NCBI GenBank assembly: GCA_039090855.1 | Contig: CM076999.1 | Span: forward strand, 113,087,072 to 113,151,071 | Length of the DNA stretch: 64,000 nt | Origin: Macrothele yani | Lineage: Eukaryota; Arthropoda; Arachnida; Araneae; Macrothelidae | Reading direction: 5' to 3' | In this document: positions 21,979-33,180 of the stretch, piece by piece | Layout of the letters: every line of letters starts with the position of its first letter | How positions within the stretch are numbered: position 1 is the first letter of the stretch | Notes under the pieces: generated by a model | Database searches by the model: none | Told to the model about the DNA's origin: nothing | What the model saw: the letters and a program-made list of their open reading frames with translations, nothing else | Position numbers and translations under genes: made by a program

Positions 21979-22338
21979 CTTCAGAGCTGTTGAAAGGAGT
22001 TTACCTCCTAGTGGATATGGGACTGCATAGTGTGTTGTGCAGGATAAACTTCCAGATGAGTTTAGAAAATTTTAGCAAGACTTAAAATAAAAAAAAACTG
22101 CTTCGGGTTTGGGCTGCAGCCCCATAGCATTAGCCGCCTCTGATTAGTCTTCAAAAGTTATCTTAAGTCCAAAACAAGTTGAAAATATGTATGGCCAGAC
22201 TTGTAGGGGCAATAACAGCATCGGCAAAAACGACTCTTAAGCACAATTTCTTGTTTTATGGTAAAATGGAACTTTCATTCTCTACAAGATTTTGCCGTTT
22301 CTTGTTTAAAAGATTTATAAAATATATTTATTTTCCAG

Positions 22339-22455
22339 CTAAGTCCGGCATTGACTTACTCTGTGTCCATGGATCGATATATTCCTCAAGATCAAAGGCC
22401 ACTGACAGAAAAAACTTATTTAAACATAAGACAAGGTTCTGCAAATGGTCGGAAG
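22339..22455 (+). CDS. Host-gene exon b
   Basis: 117 bp, 39 codons, phase 0 at both ends. The acceptor is tttattttccag before 22339; the donor GTGAGT starts at 22456. It encodes LSPALTYSVSMDRYIPQDQR... ending SANGRK. It follows exon a (17644) in phase. Nothing in the peptide identifies a family. The frame is open well past the donor only because the following SINE happens to be open. Confidence 0.66.
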
Positions 22456-22568
22456 GTGAGTAATATAAAAAAAAAATTACCAATTTTCCAGTTTATAAAT
22501 GAAAATAAGCAAAGTTGCCACCCCGGTGGCTCAGTGGGTCTAAGCAATGACTTCTGATCATTCGTCCG

Positions 22569-22797
22569 GCCGCCCCGGTGGCGCAGTGGTCTAAGCGATG
22601 GCCTCTGATCATTCGTCCGAATGGGGTCCTGGTTCGAATCCCAGTGAGGCATGGATGTTGTGTTTGTCTTACGGCACTGGCTCTCTCCCTTCCTTAGAAC
22701 CAGTGACCCTAAATTAGGGACGGGCGACTGCTTATAGCCCATTGAGTTGCTCACGGCGGTCGTTAAACCTCCAATCAAAAAAAAAAAAAAAAAAAAA
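22569..22797 (+). repeat. Inner SINE1 inserted in SINE1
   Basis: Complete SINE1 with A box, B box gggtcctggttcgaatccca and a ~22 bp poly(A). The target duplication atcattcgtccg occurs at 22557-22568 and 22798-22809. It is itself an internal SINE1 sequence, so the element landed inside a resident copy. Confidence 0.93.
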
Positions 22798-23111
22798 ATC
22801 ATTCGTCCGAAAGGAGTGCGGGTTCGAATCCCAGTAAGGCATGGACACTGAGAAAAACGCTTTGTTAATTCGGCAAAAAAATAAAAAAATAAATTGAATC
22901 AACCAAAAAATCAACTCAGTATGCAGTCAACAAAAATGTTTATTGAATTACAAACTTATTTTGCTGAAAATTATTGTTGGGTCAACAAAATTTATTATCA
23001 TGATAAAACGTTGTTCATTTAACAAAATGCCTAAGTCCATTTTTGGGAATTTATTTGATCCAACAATATGTATTGTTATCGCGATAAACCGTTTAGTTGA
23101 ATTAACAATAT

Positions 23112-23660
23112 CATCATCATCATCATTGTCAACCATTATCAATCCACTGCTGGACGAAGGTCTCCCCAAGTTTCCTCCACAACGGTCTGTCTTGTGCCAG
23201 TCTCCTCCATGTCACCCCTGCATACTTTCGAATTTCATCCACCCATCTCCCATGTGGTCTTCTTCTGGGTCTTTTCCTGTCCCTTGGAATCCAATCTAAA
23301 ATTTCGGCTTTCCATCGATGATCTGTCCTTCTGGCAGTATGTCCAGCCCATTGCCATTTCAGGGATTTAACTCTGATCATGATGTCTTCCACTCTTGTCA
23401 TTTTTCGGATCCACGAGTTCCTCTTCTTATTTCTCCTGGTTACACCAAGCATGCGCCTCTCCATGCTGCTTTGAATTGTCTGCAGCCTTTGTATGTCTCT
23501 TCTAGTTAAGGTCCACGTCTCTGCACCATACGTAAGCACTAGAAGGATGCATTGATCAAACACTTTTCTTTTAAGACATAATGGCATATTGCTCTTGAAA
23601 ATTATGCTGTTTCTTCCAAAAGCTCTCCAGGCAAGTTTTGTACGCCGATACTGCTATAGA
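23112..23660 (-). mobile_element. RTE LINE, 5'-truncated copy 3
   Basis: Matches the last ~550 bp of the LINE at 27036-30217, in inverse orientation, ending in the (TCATCA)n/(TGATGA)n 3' microsatellite typical of RTE elements. A 12-bp target duplication aattaacaatat lies at 23100-23111 and 23661-23672. Confidence 0.92.
23129..23587 (-). pseudogene. RTE reverse transcriptase, C-terminal 152 codons
   Basis: Open from MPLCLKRKVFDQCILLVLTY through YGAETWTLTRRD, WAGHTARRTDHRWKAEILDW and WRRLAQDRPLWRKLGETF to the end QQWIDNG. It lacks the polymerase motifs, so it cannot be active. Compared with the copy at 28566-30203 only scattered substitutions are seen. Confidence 0.9.
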
Positions 23661-23944
23661 AATTAACAATATATAGCCAGCGAAATAATTTTTTTGTTCC
23701 CAGCAGAACAATTACGACTGAGTTTGGCTAGAGCAACAAAATAAATCGACAAAAACAGCTCAACAAAACTATTTTGTTTCAAACAAACTTTTTTTTTCTC
23801 TTGGTGGATGTTGCGTTTGTCTTACGGCGCTTCCATGGAACGAGTGGCTCTAAATTAGGGAAGGGAGACTGCTTATAGCCCATTGAGTTGCTCACGGTAG
23901 TCGTTAAACCTCCAATAATAATAATAAAAAAAAACAGAACAAGA

Positions 23945-25833
23945 AAGATGACAACGAATTTTCACGTGTGATAAGCACGTCTTTTGAATCCGTTCTGACG
24001 CAAATTAAATTTATCAAACCTATTCAAAGTCAATGGAGCCGGTATGGAAAACAATAGTATCTGACGGAAGAAAGAAGTTTTTCAATCTGGTTTTTAATCC
24101 CTCAGATATTTTGCTGTAAACGCAATCGTGAGCTTACGCCCTCTGGTAGCAGACTTGTGCGTTAAGAAAAACATGAATTTCTATGAGAAACATTTTGCAC
24201 CGGAAACGCTCTCCAACACAAAGAATTTTTCAAATCGGACTCTTAGAAACAAAGATATCGACAAAAATAAGATGACTTTACGTCCCCTGGTGGGAAAACC
24301 ATGCACTACTTTAGGAAAAAAGTATTATCAAAAGGATTTTTCATATGAGCGGTATCGGTCCAAGAAGAAAATTTAGTTGAATTTTCAGGAGCCCAAATTT
24401 TGCTACAAATACATCAGAAGCAGAAATTAACACTTATGCACCCTGGTGGCCAAACCATTCTTTACCAAACATTAGAAATTATGTGAAAAATATTTTCTAC
24501 CAGGTCTTGTATGCGATACAGGAAAAAATTTTCAAATCGGAGTTTTAGAAGCAGAAATAACGCAGAAAACGCAATCTACTTTTGTGCCCCCCTAGCGGCA
24601 AGTCTATGATTTACTTGAAAATTTTGAATTTTTAAGAAAACATTTCGCATCGGAAACACTATCCAACAAAGAAGGAATCCTCCAAATCGCATTCTTAGAA
24701 GTAGAGATATTGACAAAAATAGGATATACATCTACGCCCGGTGGCGTAGAAACCATGCATTGTTTTAAGAAGTTTCTAAACGATTTGTCGACATGAGTAC
24801 TATCTGTCTACAAACGACGTTTTTTTCAATCGGATTTTAAAAGCTCTTATTTTGCTGCAAATACATCAGCAGCGGAAATTAAGATTTACGCCCCCTGGTT
24901 GCCAAACCATTTTTCACAAAAATTAGAAATTATGTGTAAACTATTTCCCATTAGCTGTATCCGGTGCAGAAAGAATTATTTAAATCGGAGATTTAGAAGC
25001 AGAGACGGGGGGGCAGTTTACCTCTACGCCCCCTAGCGGAAAGCCTATAAATTACTTGAAAATTTTGAAATTATATGAAAAACATGTCACACTGAAAACA
25101 CTGCAACAAAGAAATTTTTCAAATCGGATTTCTAGAAGTGGAGATATTGACGAAAATAAGATATACATCTACGCCCCCTGGTGGAGAAACTGTGGAATAT
25201 TTTAAGGAGAAAATATTCCGAAAAAGTTTATCTATGTGAGTGGCATCAGTCCACGAAAGAATTTTTTTAATCGATATTTTAGCTGATTTTATGGTAAATA
25301 TATCAGAAGCAAAAATTAACGCTTATGCCCCCTGGTGGCCAAAGTATTCTTTACCAAAAATTTGAAATTATATGCAAAAGATTTTCCATTAGGAGGTGTA
25401 TCCGCTGAAGAAAACATTTTGAAATCGGAGTTTTAGAAGAGTTATCGGAAAAATGTAATTTACTTTTACGTCCCCTAGCGGAAAATCTATGCGTAATTTG
25501 AAAAAGTAACTATATCTAAAATACTCTTCGACATAAATGGAATCGAAATATAAGATTTTTTCAATCGGATGTTTAGAAGCAAATATGTGGATTAAAACGT
25601 TTTTTGAATTCGACATCATCTGCACTTACACATACTAGGGGCGAAATTGTACATCGTAAAAAAACAAAACAAAATGAAGGATCATCATTCGCATATTTCA
25701 AGCTTCCCAATGCAAAAAGAAATTTTCAAATCAGGCTAATAGTTGCAGAGATATCGTGGGTACAGATGGATGGACGGACGGACAAACCGATAACATAAGC
25801 ACGATTTTTTTTTTACAAAAAACGCGCTAAAAA
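23945..25833 (+). repeat. B-family element copy 3, complete
   Basis: Opens with 'gataagcacgtcttttgaat', has about twelve units, then gatggatggacggacggac (about 25765) and the terminal hairpin gcacgatt...aacgcgct. Same order and near-equal length as the copy at 1188-3086, so both are probably near full length. Confidence 0.85.
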
Positions 25834-25835
25834 AA

Positions 25836-26495
25836 TCTCGGTGAGGCATGGATGTTGTTTGTTTTACGGCAGTGGCTCTCTCTCTCCCTTCCCTGGAACC
25901 AGGGGCTCTAAATTAGGGACGGGAGACTGCTCATAGCCCGTTGAGTTGCTCACACGGTGGTCGTTAAATCTCCAATATAAAAAACGAAAAAAAAGGTTAC
26001 GGCATGGATGTTATTTTTCTTACGGCACTGACTCTCTCCCTTCCCTGGAATCAGTGGCCCTAAATTAGGGACGGGAGGCTGCTTATAGCCCGTTGAGTTG
26101 CTCACGGTGGTCGTCAAACCTCCAATAAAAAAAATATATATATCCCGAGGAGGCAGGATGTTATTTGTCTTAAGGCACTGATTCTCTCCCTTCCCTGGAA
26201 TCAGTTGCTCTAAATTAGGGACGGGAGACTGCTTTAAGCCCATTTTTTTTTTTTGAGATTGGAGGCTTAACGACCACCATGAGCAACTCAATGGGCTATA
26301 AGCAGTCGTCCCTAATTTAGGGTCACTAGTTCCAGGGAAGAGAGAGAACCAGTGCCGTAAGACAAACACAACATAAATGACTCACCGGGATTCGAACCCA
26401 GACCCCTTTTGGACTTATGATCAGAAGCCATCGCTTAGACCACTGAGCCACCGGGGCGGCCCCATTGAGTTCGTTAAACCTCCAATAATAAAGAA
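25836..26495 (+). repeat. Head-less SINE1 tail trimer with an inverted SINE1 inside
   Basis: Three consecutive SINE1 3' portions start at about 25836, 26001 and 26146, each beginning near the same point (ggcatggatgtt) and ending in the A-rich tail. The third is split by an inverted full SINE1 (26243-26460) and resumes at cccattgagtt. Lack of heads in all three suggests tandem amplification rather than three insertions. Confidence 0.82.
26243..26460 (-). repeat. SINE1 copy, full length, antisense
   Basis: Poly(T) at left, then the reverse complement of body and head (gattcgaacccagacc, gaccactgagccaccgggg). cccatt on both sides (26239-26244 and 26461-26466) is a possible short target duplication. 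Confidence 0.9.
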
Positions 26496-26761
26496 AAAAT
26501 AAGGAAAGGTGTTTGTGGTCCGGATTTTTTTTTTTTTTTTTTGCCGATAAACCCGAAAATTCCGGGGAAAATGAAGTCCTTCCATTTTGTATCTGCTATA
26601 ATTATTCTGAGACTTTATAAATTAAAGTAAAGGAATATATAGTTTCTGCAGGATAAACCAGTATGCAAAAGTAAAAACACAGAGCGAGTACAACTGGTCC
26701 TAAATATAATAAACACGATAGTTCGGACAATTAAAAGAAAGATATCTTTTTTTTAATCAAA

Positions 26762-26975
26762 TGTAGAGGATTTTAGGAAGGGAGTGTCTGACCTCAGGTC
26801 ATTAACAACCCTTAGAAATAGGAAGCTAGGAGATTTGGGCTAGAGTGTCCGATAGGAAAGTGACACGGAAGCGAAGTAGAAAGGGAGAGGAAGACGCCCT
26901 TATTTATTACCGGGGGTCCCAGTACCCAGGGTCCGACGGATTAACGTGCCCATCCGACGCACGGATTATTTTTGC
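26762..26975 (-). repeat. Single SINE6 body unit
   Basis: About 200 bp nearly identical to one unit of the 54.4-61.4 kb satellite (atgtagaggattttaggaag, ggaaagtgacacggaagcg). Its far end reads ggattaacgtgcccatccgacgcacgg, the version found next to the tRNA-like head at 61430-61460. The head is lost. It is followed by a (TA)n tract at 26990-27034. Confidence 0.88.
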
Positions 26976-26987
26976 GTTTGATGGAAG

Positions 26988-27037
<50 letters not shown>

Positions 27038-27225
27038 GATGTAAGGTCAGGTGATGCGTAACATCACAGCCTCTCCTTGACAAATGTCAACCCCGCCTTC
27101 TCGTGGTACATCCTGTTCCCACTAAAGGGGCTCTGACGACCGCCAATAGCGGTATAACTATACTATCGGGATTAGAGGAAATGCTATCCCACACTCACCA
27201 ACCCGCTTGGCCAGCGTGGTGAGTT

Positions 27226-27999
27226 ATGGCCAAACCCTCCAAAATGACTCCACAACTTAAATCTTGGCCCTCAGTCTCCGGCAGCTGGAATGTACCTGGC
27301 CAAGGCAGCGGCCAGTGCGACATGAAGGCAGAGGGTGCTAAGAATCCCCGGAGGACCGGACTAGGCTGCCATCTGATGCTGACCTTGGCGACGTATAACG
27401 GACGCTCCCTATCTTCTGATTCAAGGCTTCTTGAATTGGAAGAGGAACTACAAAGGATCAAGTGGGACATCGTCGGGCTAAGTGAGGTAAGGAGAAAAGG
27501 AGAAGATCTCATTGAACTAAAAAGTGGACATCTCTTCTACTATCGTGGGACAGATACTGGCAGAACTAGTGGTGTTGGATTTATAATAAACAAGAAACTG
27601 AAGGATAAAGTTGTAGAAGTTGAAAGTTCCTCTGACAGAGCTGCACGACTCGTTATCCAACTCTCGAGAAGATACCAGGCTCAGATTATTCAAACTTATG
27701 CACCCACCACAAGTCATCCTGAAGAAGAAATTGAAGAATTTTATGAGGAAATTCGTGATCTAAATAATAAAGGTAAGCAGCACTTGAAGATAATTATGGG
27801 AGATTTCAATGCAAAAATAGGGCAACGGCAACAGAATGAAACTTCAGTAGGTAAATTCGGTCACGGCAACAGAAACCAGCGTGGAAATACTCTCGTAGAG
27901 TTTGCAGAGGCAGAAGGGTTTTTCATCTTGAACTCCTTTTTCAAGAAAAAGCCACACAGGAAATGGACATGGAGACATCCAAATGGGGGCGACAAGTGA
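27226..27999 (+). pseudogene. RTE ORF part 1: AP-like endonuclease
   Basis: The endonuclease nicks target DNA for target-primed reverse transcription. Visible motifs: LATYNGRSL at the N-terminus, WDIVGLSEVRRKGE with the catalytic Glu, YYRGTDTGRTSGVGFI, QTYAPTT, IIMGDFNAKIG with Asp/Asn. The frame breaks at 27985-27990, where the RTE copy at 41733 has one fewer base (gggacgacaag against gggggcgacaag). The true ORF continues in the frame starting 27983 with TSEIDFIM. Confidence 0.9.
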
Positions 28000-28606
28000 A
28001 ATTGATTTTATTATGTGTAACAAAAAATTCGTCATAGAATACTGCAGTGTGCTAAACAAGTTCAACACAGGCAGTGACCATAGATTGGTGAGATGTAAGA
28101 TGCACCTCAACACTAAACTCGAACGTAGCAAGCTCATAAGACAAACAAAATGTATTGACATAACCAACCTTAAAAAACACCATAATACCTTCAAATTGGA
28201 ACTGAAGAACAGATTCTCTGCTTTAGAAGGCCTAACATCGGAAGAAGTGGATATTTCTGAAGTTCACAGAAAAGTAACCAAAGCTCTTATGGAAACAGCA
28301 ACAAAATTAGCTGGGTCTAAGAACAAATTGCATGTGAACAAATTATCAGGAAAAACCAAAATGTTGATGCAAAAAAGAAGAGTGATGAGGACAACTAAAG
28401 AAGATGTGACTTCCAAAGTGGAATATATAGAGCTATGCAAGACAGTACGAAAAAGTATCAATGAAGACGTAAGGAAATTCAACTGTGAACTAGTAAGGAA
28501 AGCAATTGAAAACAACCAAAGCCTAAAGATAGCAAAGGGACATCTCAGTAAGGGGAAAACAGATTATGGCACTGAGAAAAGAAGATGGTTCTGTAACAAG
28601 AAATAG
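27983..28606 (+). pseudogene. RTE ORF part 2: end of endonuclease and linker
   Basis: Contains TSEIDFIMCNKKFV and TGSDHRLVRCKMHL, the last endonuclease motif (SDH with catalytic Asp and His), then a basic helical linker. The frame breaks again near 28553: aaggggaaaac here, aagggaagaaaac in the copy at 42187, a two-base loss. Downstream protein continues in the frame of 28566. Confidence 0.88.
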
Positions 28607-30203
28607 AGGCGAAATTTTGACAAGAGTGAAAGATTTCTACTCCAAATTATATGAAAGGGATGATACATGTACTCCAGACATCATGAAAGGTACCAGTACC
28701 AGAGTTCTTCCAGTCCTTCCAGCAGAAGTTGCACATGCAATCAAGAACATGAAACGGGGAAAAGCTCCAGGAGAAGATGGAATTACTGTAGACATCATAC
28801 ATGAAGCAAGTGGAGAAATCGAAACAGTACTCGCCCAAATTTTCACTCGATGCCTTAATGAAGGGAAAATTCCTGAGGATTGGAACAACGCTACAATGAT
28901 CTTGCTACATAAAAAAGGTGACATTGAGGATCTCAGGAACTACAGACCTATCAGCCTCCTATCAGTGGTTTATAAAATCTTCACTAAAGTTCTTTCACAC
29001 CGCTTGAAGGTGACACTGGACATGGCTCAACCGAGAGAACAAGCTGGATTCAGGAGTGGCTACAGCACAATAGATCATATCCACGTACTGAGAGAACTAA
29101 TTGAAAGAGCGAGGGAATATGAACTTTCATTGTGCACGGCTTTTATCGATTATGAAAAAGCCTTTGATTCAGTGAAACCATCAGCAGTTGCAATGGCTCT
29201 GAAATCCTGCGGTATTGAAGATGCATACATTAATATTATTAATAACATCTATGAAAATGCAAGTGCAAAGATTCGGCTGTTTGAAAATACAACACACATA
29301 AAAATTGGAAAAGGAGTGAGACAAGGTGACACCATATCTCCGAAGCTCTTTAATGCCACATTGGAAAATGTCTTTCAATCACTGAACTGGGAAAACAAAG
29401 GGATAAAGATAAATGGAGATTATCTAACCCACCTTCGTTTTGCTGATGACATAGTCATTTTTGCAACTACCCCATCAGAGCTGCAGAGTATGATCCAGGA
29501 ACTTGCTGACAAGAGTAAAGAAGTGGGATTAAAAATGAACTTTCAGAAGACAAAAGTGATGTACAATGCTTTTACAAGAAATGAAAATTTATCGATTGAT
29601 GAAGAAAAGCTGGAGATAACAGACACGTACGTTTATCTTGGACAGCAGATATCAAGTGAGAGTCACATTGGTGAAGAAATTAATCGGCGTACAAAACTTG
29701 CCTGGAGAGCTTTTGGAAGAAACAGCATAATTTTCAAGAGCAATATGCCATTATGTCTTATAAGAAAAGTGTTTGATCAATGCATCCTTCCAGTGCTTAC
29801 GTATGGCGCAGAGACGTGGACCTTAGCTAAAAGAGACATACAAAGGCTGCAGACAACTCAAAGTAGCATGGAGAGGTGCATGCTTGGTATAACCAGGAGA
29901 GTTAAGAAGAGGAACACGTGGATCCGAAAAATGACAAGAGTGGAAGACATCATGATCAAAGTTAAATCCCTGAAATGGCAATGGGCTGGACATACTGCCA
30001 GGAGAACAGACCATCGATGGACAGCCGAAATTTTAGATTGGATTCCAAGGGACAGGAAAAGACCCAGAAGAAGACCACATGGAAGATGGGTGGATGAAAT
30101 TCGAAAGTATGCGGGAGTGACATGGAGGAGACTGGCACAAGACAGACCGTTGTGGAGAAAACTTGGGGAGACCTTCGTCCAGCAGTGGATTGATAATGGT
30201 TGA
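28566..30203 (+). pseudogene. RTE ORF part 3: reverse transcriptase
   Basis: 545 codons open, starting at MALRKEDGSVTRNRGEIL. Reverse transcriptase motifs in order: GKAPGEDGITVDII, ILLHKKGD with NYRPISLLSVVYKIFTKVL, QAGFRSGYSTIDHI, FIDYEKAFDSV, GVRQGDTISPKLF, and the catalytic FADDIVIFA. After these come a thumb region with YVYLGQQI and the RTE/BovB-type C-terminus WAGHTARR...RPLWRKLGETF. All polymerase Asp residues are present. With only two upstream frameshifts this is close to a complete protein, yet the single-frame product would lack endonuclease. Confidence 0.93.
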
Positions 30204-30367
30204 CAATGATTATGATGATGATATATATATGAGGAAACAATCAATGATATATTTTGTTTCACTCCTTTGTTTCTTTAAATCATTTCACCATTTTGTTTCA
30301 TATTCGGCAGCTCAGCGATTCGAAAAGCAAACGCGATTCCTAACACTCAACGATGCATCCCAGCTAC

Positions 30368-30586
30368 GTGGCGCAGTGGTCTAAGCGATGGCCTCTGATC
30401 ATTCGTCCGAACGGGGTCCGGGTTCGAATCCCGGTGAGGCATGGATGTTGTTAGTCTTACGGCACTGGCTTTCTCCCTTCCCTGGAACCAGCCACCGTAA
30501 ATTAGAGACGGGCGACTGCTTATAGCCCATTGAGTTGCTCACGGTGGTCGTTAAACCTCTAATCAAATAATTAAAAAAAAAAAAAA
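30368..30586 (+). repeat. SINE1, 5'-trimmed, with target duplication
   Basis: Starts at tggcgcagtggtctaagcg, so the first ~12 bp are missing. Target repeats are atcccagctacg (30356-30367) and atcccatctacg (30587-30598). A head-less SINE1 tail follows at about 30645-30747. Confidence 0.88.
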
Positions 30587-30747
30587 ATCCCATCTACGTC
30601 ACCAGCCGCAACTTCAGGAAACAACTGAAATCTGCCGTATGAGCCAGCCCTTGTCCCTGGAACCAGTGACTCTATATTAGGGACGGGTGACTACTGATAG
30701 CCCATTGAGTTGCTCACGGTGGTCGTTAAACCTTCAATAAAAAAAAA

Positions 30748-31158
30748 GTTCGTAAAATCATGCAATGCATTGATTATGACACTCTTTCCAACATGTCAGA
30801 AATCATTAATCAAGTTATGAGGAGAATGGCTGTGGAATAAATCTCGCTCATGCGCCCTGACCTTTGACCGATTTCGTTGATATTCAATAGAAACCAGTTC
30901 AGTATACCTCCGGAACAACATGATAAAGTTATGTCGCAATCGAAGCATTTTTTTACATAAGTTATGACGCATAAAGCGGTGGAATGGATCCCGCTCCTAT
31001 GTTCTGACCTTTGACCCCATTTCGGCCATTTTTAACAGGGTTCGTCCCCAGTGAAGCCTTGCCATATGCTAAAATTGCATCGAAATGGAATCATTTTTAC
31101 GCAAGTTATCGTACGGACAAAGCTGGAACATATACAGTTCTTCAGCCTTTGGAAAGTG
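30748..31158 (-). repeat. A-family element, short complete form
   Basis: The distal end 'atgcaatgcattgattatga' and 'actctttccaac' is at left. About two units follow, then 'cgtacggacaaagctgg' and the hairpin remnant near 31115-31158. The microsatellite is nearly erased. Confidence 0.78.
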
Positions 31159-31164
31159 TAAAGA

Positions 31165-32467
31165 AGTTAGTAAAATCATGCAATACATTGATTATGATAC
31201 GCTTTCCAACATACCAGAAATCATTACTCAAGTTATGAGAATAATTGCTGCGGAATAAAGCTCGCTCCTGTGATCTGATCTTTGATCCAATTTCGATTAT
31301 ATTCAACAGAACCGGTTCAGTATCTCTCCGGAACAACATACTAAAGTTTTGTCGCAATTGAAGCATTTTTGCGTAAGGTATGACGCATAAGGACAATCGA
31401 ATGGATCGCGCTCATATGTCCTGACCTTTGATACCATTTCGTCCATTTTTAATAGGGTTCGTCCACAGGTGGTTCCCTACCGCATACTAAAATTTCATCG
31501 AATTCGAACCAGTTTTACGCAAGTTATGGCTCATAAGAGCAATGGAATGGATTCCGCACCTATGTCCTGACCTTTGACCCCATTTCGATTATATTAAAGA
31601 TAATTGGTTCAGTGTACCTCCAAAACAGCATACTAAAGTTTTGCCGCAATAGAAACATTTTAATCAAGTTATGAGGATAATGGCTGTGGAATAAATCTCG
31701 CTCCTATGCCCTGACCTTTTACCCCATTTCGTTGATATTCAATAGAAACCAGTTCAGCATATCATCGGAACAACATGATATAGTTTTGTCGCAATCAGAG
31801 CATTTTTACGTAAGTTATGACGCATAATGGCGATGGAAGTGATTCCGTTCCTATGTCCTGACTTTTGACCCCATTTCACCCATTTTCAATAGGGTTTGTT
31901 CCCAGGTGGTCCCCCGCCACATACTGAAATTATATCGAAATCGGATCATTTTTACGCAAGTTATGAATTATAAGGGCAATTGAATGCATCCCTCTACTAT
32001 GTCCTGACCTTTGACCCCATTTCGCTCACTTTCAATAGGATTCCTTCCCAGGTGTTCCCGTACCACATACTAAAATTTCATCGAAATCGAACCATTTTTA
32101 TCCACGTTATGACGCATAAGGGCAATGGAATGCTTCTCGCTCCTGTCTAATGACCTTTGACCCCACTTCACCTATTTTCAAAAGGGTCGTCCCCAGGTTG
32201 TCGCCTGCCACATACTAAAATTTCATCGAAATCGAACCATATTTGCGCAAGTTATGACGCATAAGGGCAATGGAATGTATCCCGCTCCTATGTCGTGGCC
32301 TTTGACCCCACCACCCATTTCCAATAGGGTTCGTCCCCAGGTGGTCTCCTACCACATACTAAAAGTTCTTCGAAATTGAACCATTTTTACGCGAGTTATC
32401 GTGCAGACAGACGGACGGACAAAGCTGGAGCATATACGCTTCTTCAACCTACGGTTGGAAAGCGTAA
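31165..32467 (-). repeat. A-family element, long form (~1.3 kb)
   Basis: Starts 'atgcaatacattgattatga' and 'acgctttccaac', contains about eight ~145 bp units, and ends gacagacggacggacaaagctgg with a full hairpin (cttcttcaacctacggttgg). This is the longest A copy in the window. Internal units alternate two sequence types. Confidence 0.83.
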
Positions 32468-32469
32468 AT

Positions 32470-32688
32470 GCCGCCCCGGTGACGCAGTGGTCTAAGCGAT
32501 GGCCTCTGATCATTCGTCCGCAAGGGGTCCGCGTTCGAATCCCGGTGAGGCATGGATGTTGTTTGTTTTACGGCACTGGCTCTCTTCCTTCCCTGGAACC
32601 AGTGATCCTAAATTAGGGACGGGCGACTGCTTATAGCCCATTGCGTTGCTCACGGTGGTCGTTAAACCTCCAATTAAAAAAAAAAAAA
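32470..32688 (+). repeat. SINE1 inserted at the tip of an A element
   Basis: Complete head, body and poly(A). The target duplication agcgtaaatg occurs at 32461-32470 and 32689-32698. The target is the last bases of the A-element hairpin. Confidence 0.92.
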
Positions 32689-32764
32689 AGCGTAAATGAG
32701 CATGCGATTTGGTAGCAGCGCCCTCTGAACTGTCTGGTAGTGGTTATAAAAGAGCTGGCTCAAA

Positions 32765-33180
32765 AGATATGTTGCACTCAGTGAAGAGCCGATATTGACG
32801 CGAAAGGGTGTTTCTTGTGTCTCACTATGCCCCGTGACTGAAGAAGCTCGCTTTATGAACACTTGGCGGACTTCGAGCGAGTAATGACTTTTGGATGCGA
32901 GGAGCTGAATTGTTCTACTACAAAATTGTGCCACTTGTGCGGAACGAAATGCGAGTGCGGTAATGTGAACGTGGCGTGAGTGGACAGATGAGGCTACAGA
33001 AATCCGGGAAATGGACAGCAAAATCGAATGGCTGCACGTTATGAAAGACTCCTATGCCACATGGCACTGCCCGATCGCACAATGACATCCACGCTTGTTT
33101 TAGCTCCACAGTGAAGCGCTGTCATAGGTCAGGTTTTGTCCTTCAGCACGGTTTGACGTCTGCTTAACAGACTACTAACT
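32765..33180 (+). pseudogene. Tc1-like transposase, N-terminal remnant
   Basis: Across frames it reads MPRD, EHLADFERV, WTDEATEIR, MAARYERLLCHMALPDRTMT and then TVLA-like residues. These match the start-to-second-HTH section of Tc1 transposases (HLADFERG..., then DR.L...AL.DRT.TS). Several frameshifts; no catalytic domain and no terminal repeats found. 33181-33600 holds nothing recognised. Confidence 0.6.

Larger units (their letters stand above)
22847..23803. mobile_element. Candidate MITE inserted in SINE1, carrying a LINE fragment
   Basis: It interrupts SINE1 exactly within 'ggcatggatgttg'. Left edge cactgagaaaaacg and right edge tttttctcttgg are weak inverted repeats, and tgga is present on both sides (possible 4-bp duplication). 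Without the LINE piece it is about 410 bp, A+T-rich, with many 'caacaaaa' words. The family is not recognised. Confidence 0.55.
22517..23932 (+). repeat. Outer SINE1 of a four-level nested insertion
   Basis: Outer SINE1 pieces: 22517-22568 (head), 22798-22846 (B box to gcatgga) and 23804-23932 (body and tail, ending aataataataaaa). It is broken first by another SINE1 (22569-22797) and then by a MITE-like insert (22847-23803) that itself contains an RTE LINE fragment. All lie in the intron after exon b. Confidence 0.88.
27036..30217 (+). mobile_element. RTE-clade (BovB-like) non-LTR retrotransposon, nearly full length
   Basis: About 190 bp 5' leader, an endonuclease-reverse transcriptase ORF in three frame segments, and a 3' (TGATGATGA) microsatellite end, the usual RTE layout of ~3.2 kb. 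A (TA)n tract and a SINE6 unit lie immediately upstream. Other copies: 41656-43835 (longer deletions) and 23112-23660 (3' fragment). Close similarity between copies points to fairly recent activity. Confidence 0.92.

Noticed and set aside
32750..32790. Promoter with TATA box (ggttataaaagagctgg)
   Set aside because: It lies directly upstream of a dead Tc1 remnant; a lone TATA-like word in A+T-rich DNA is not adequate evidence.
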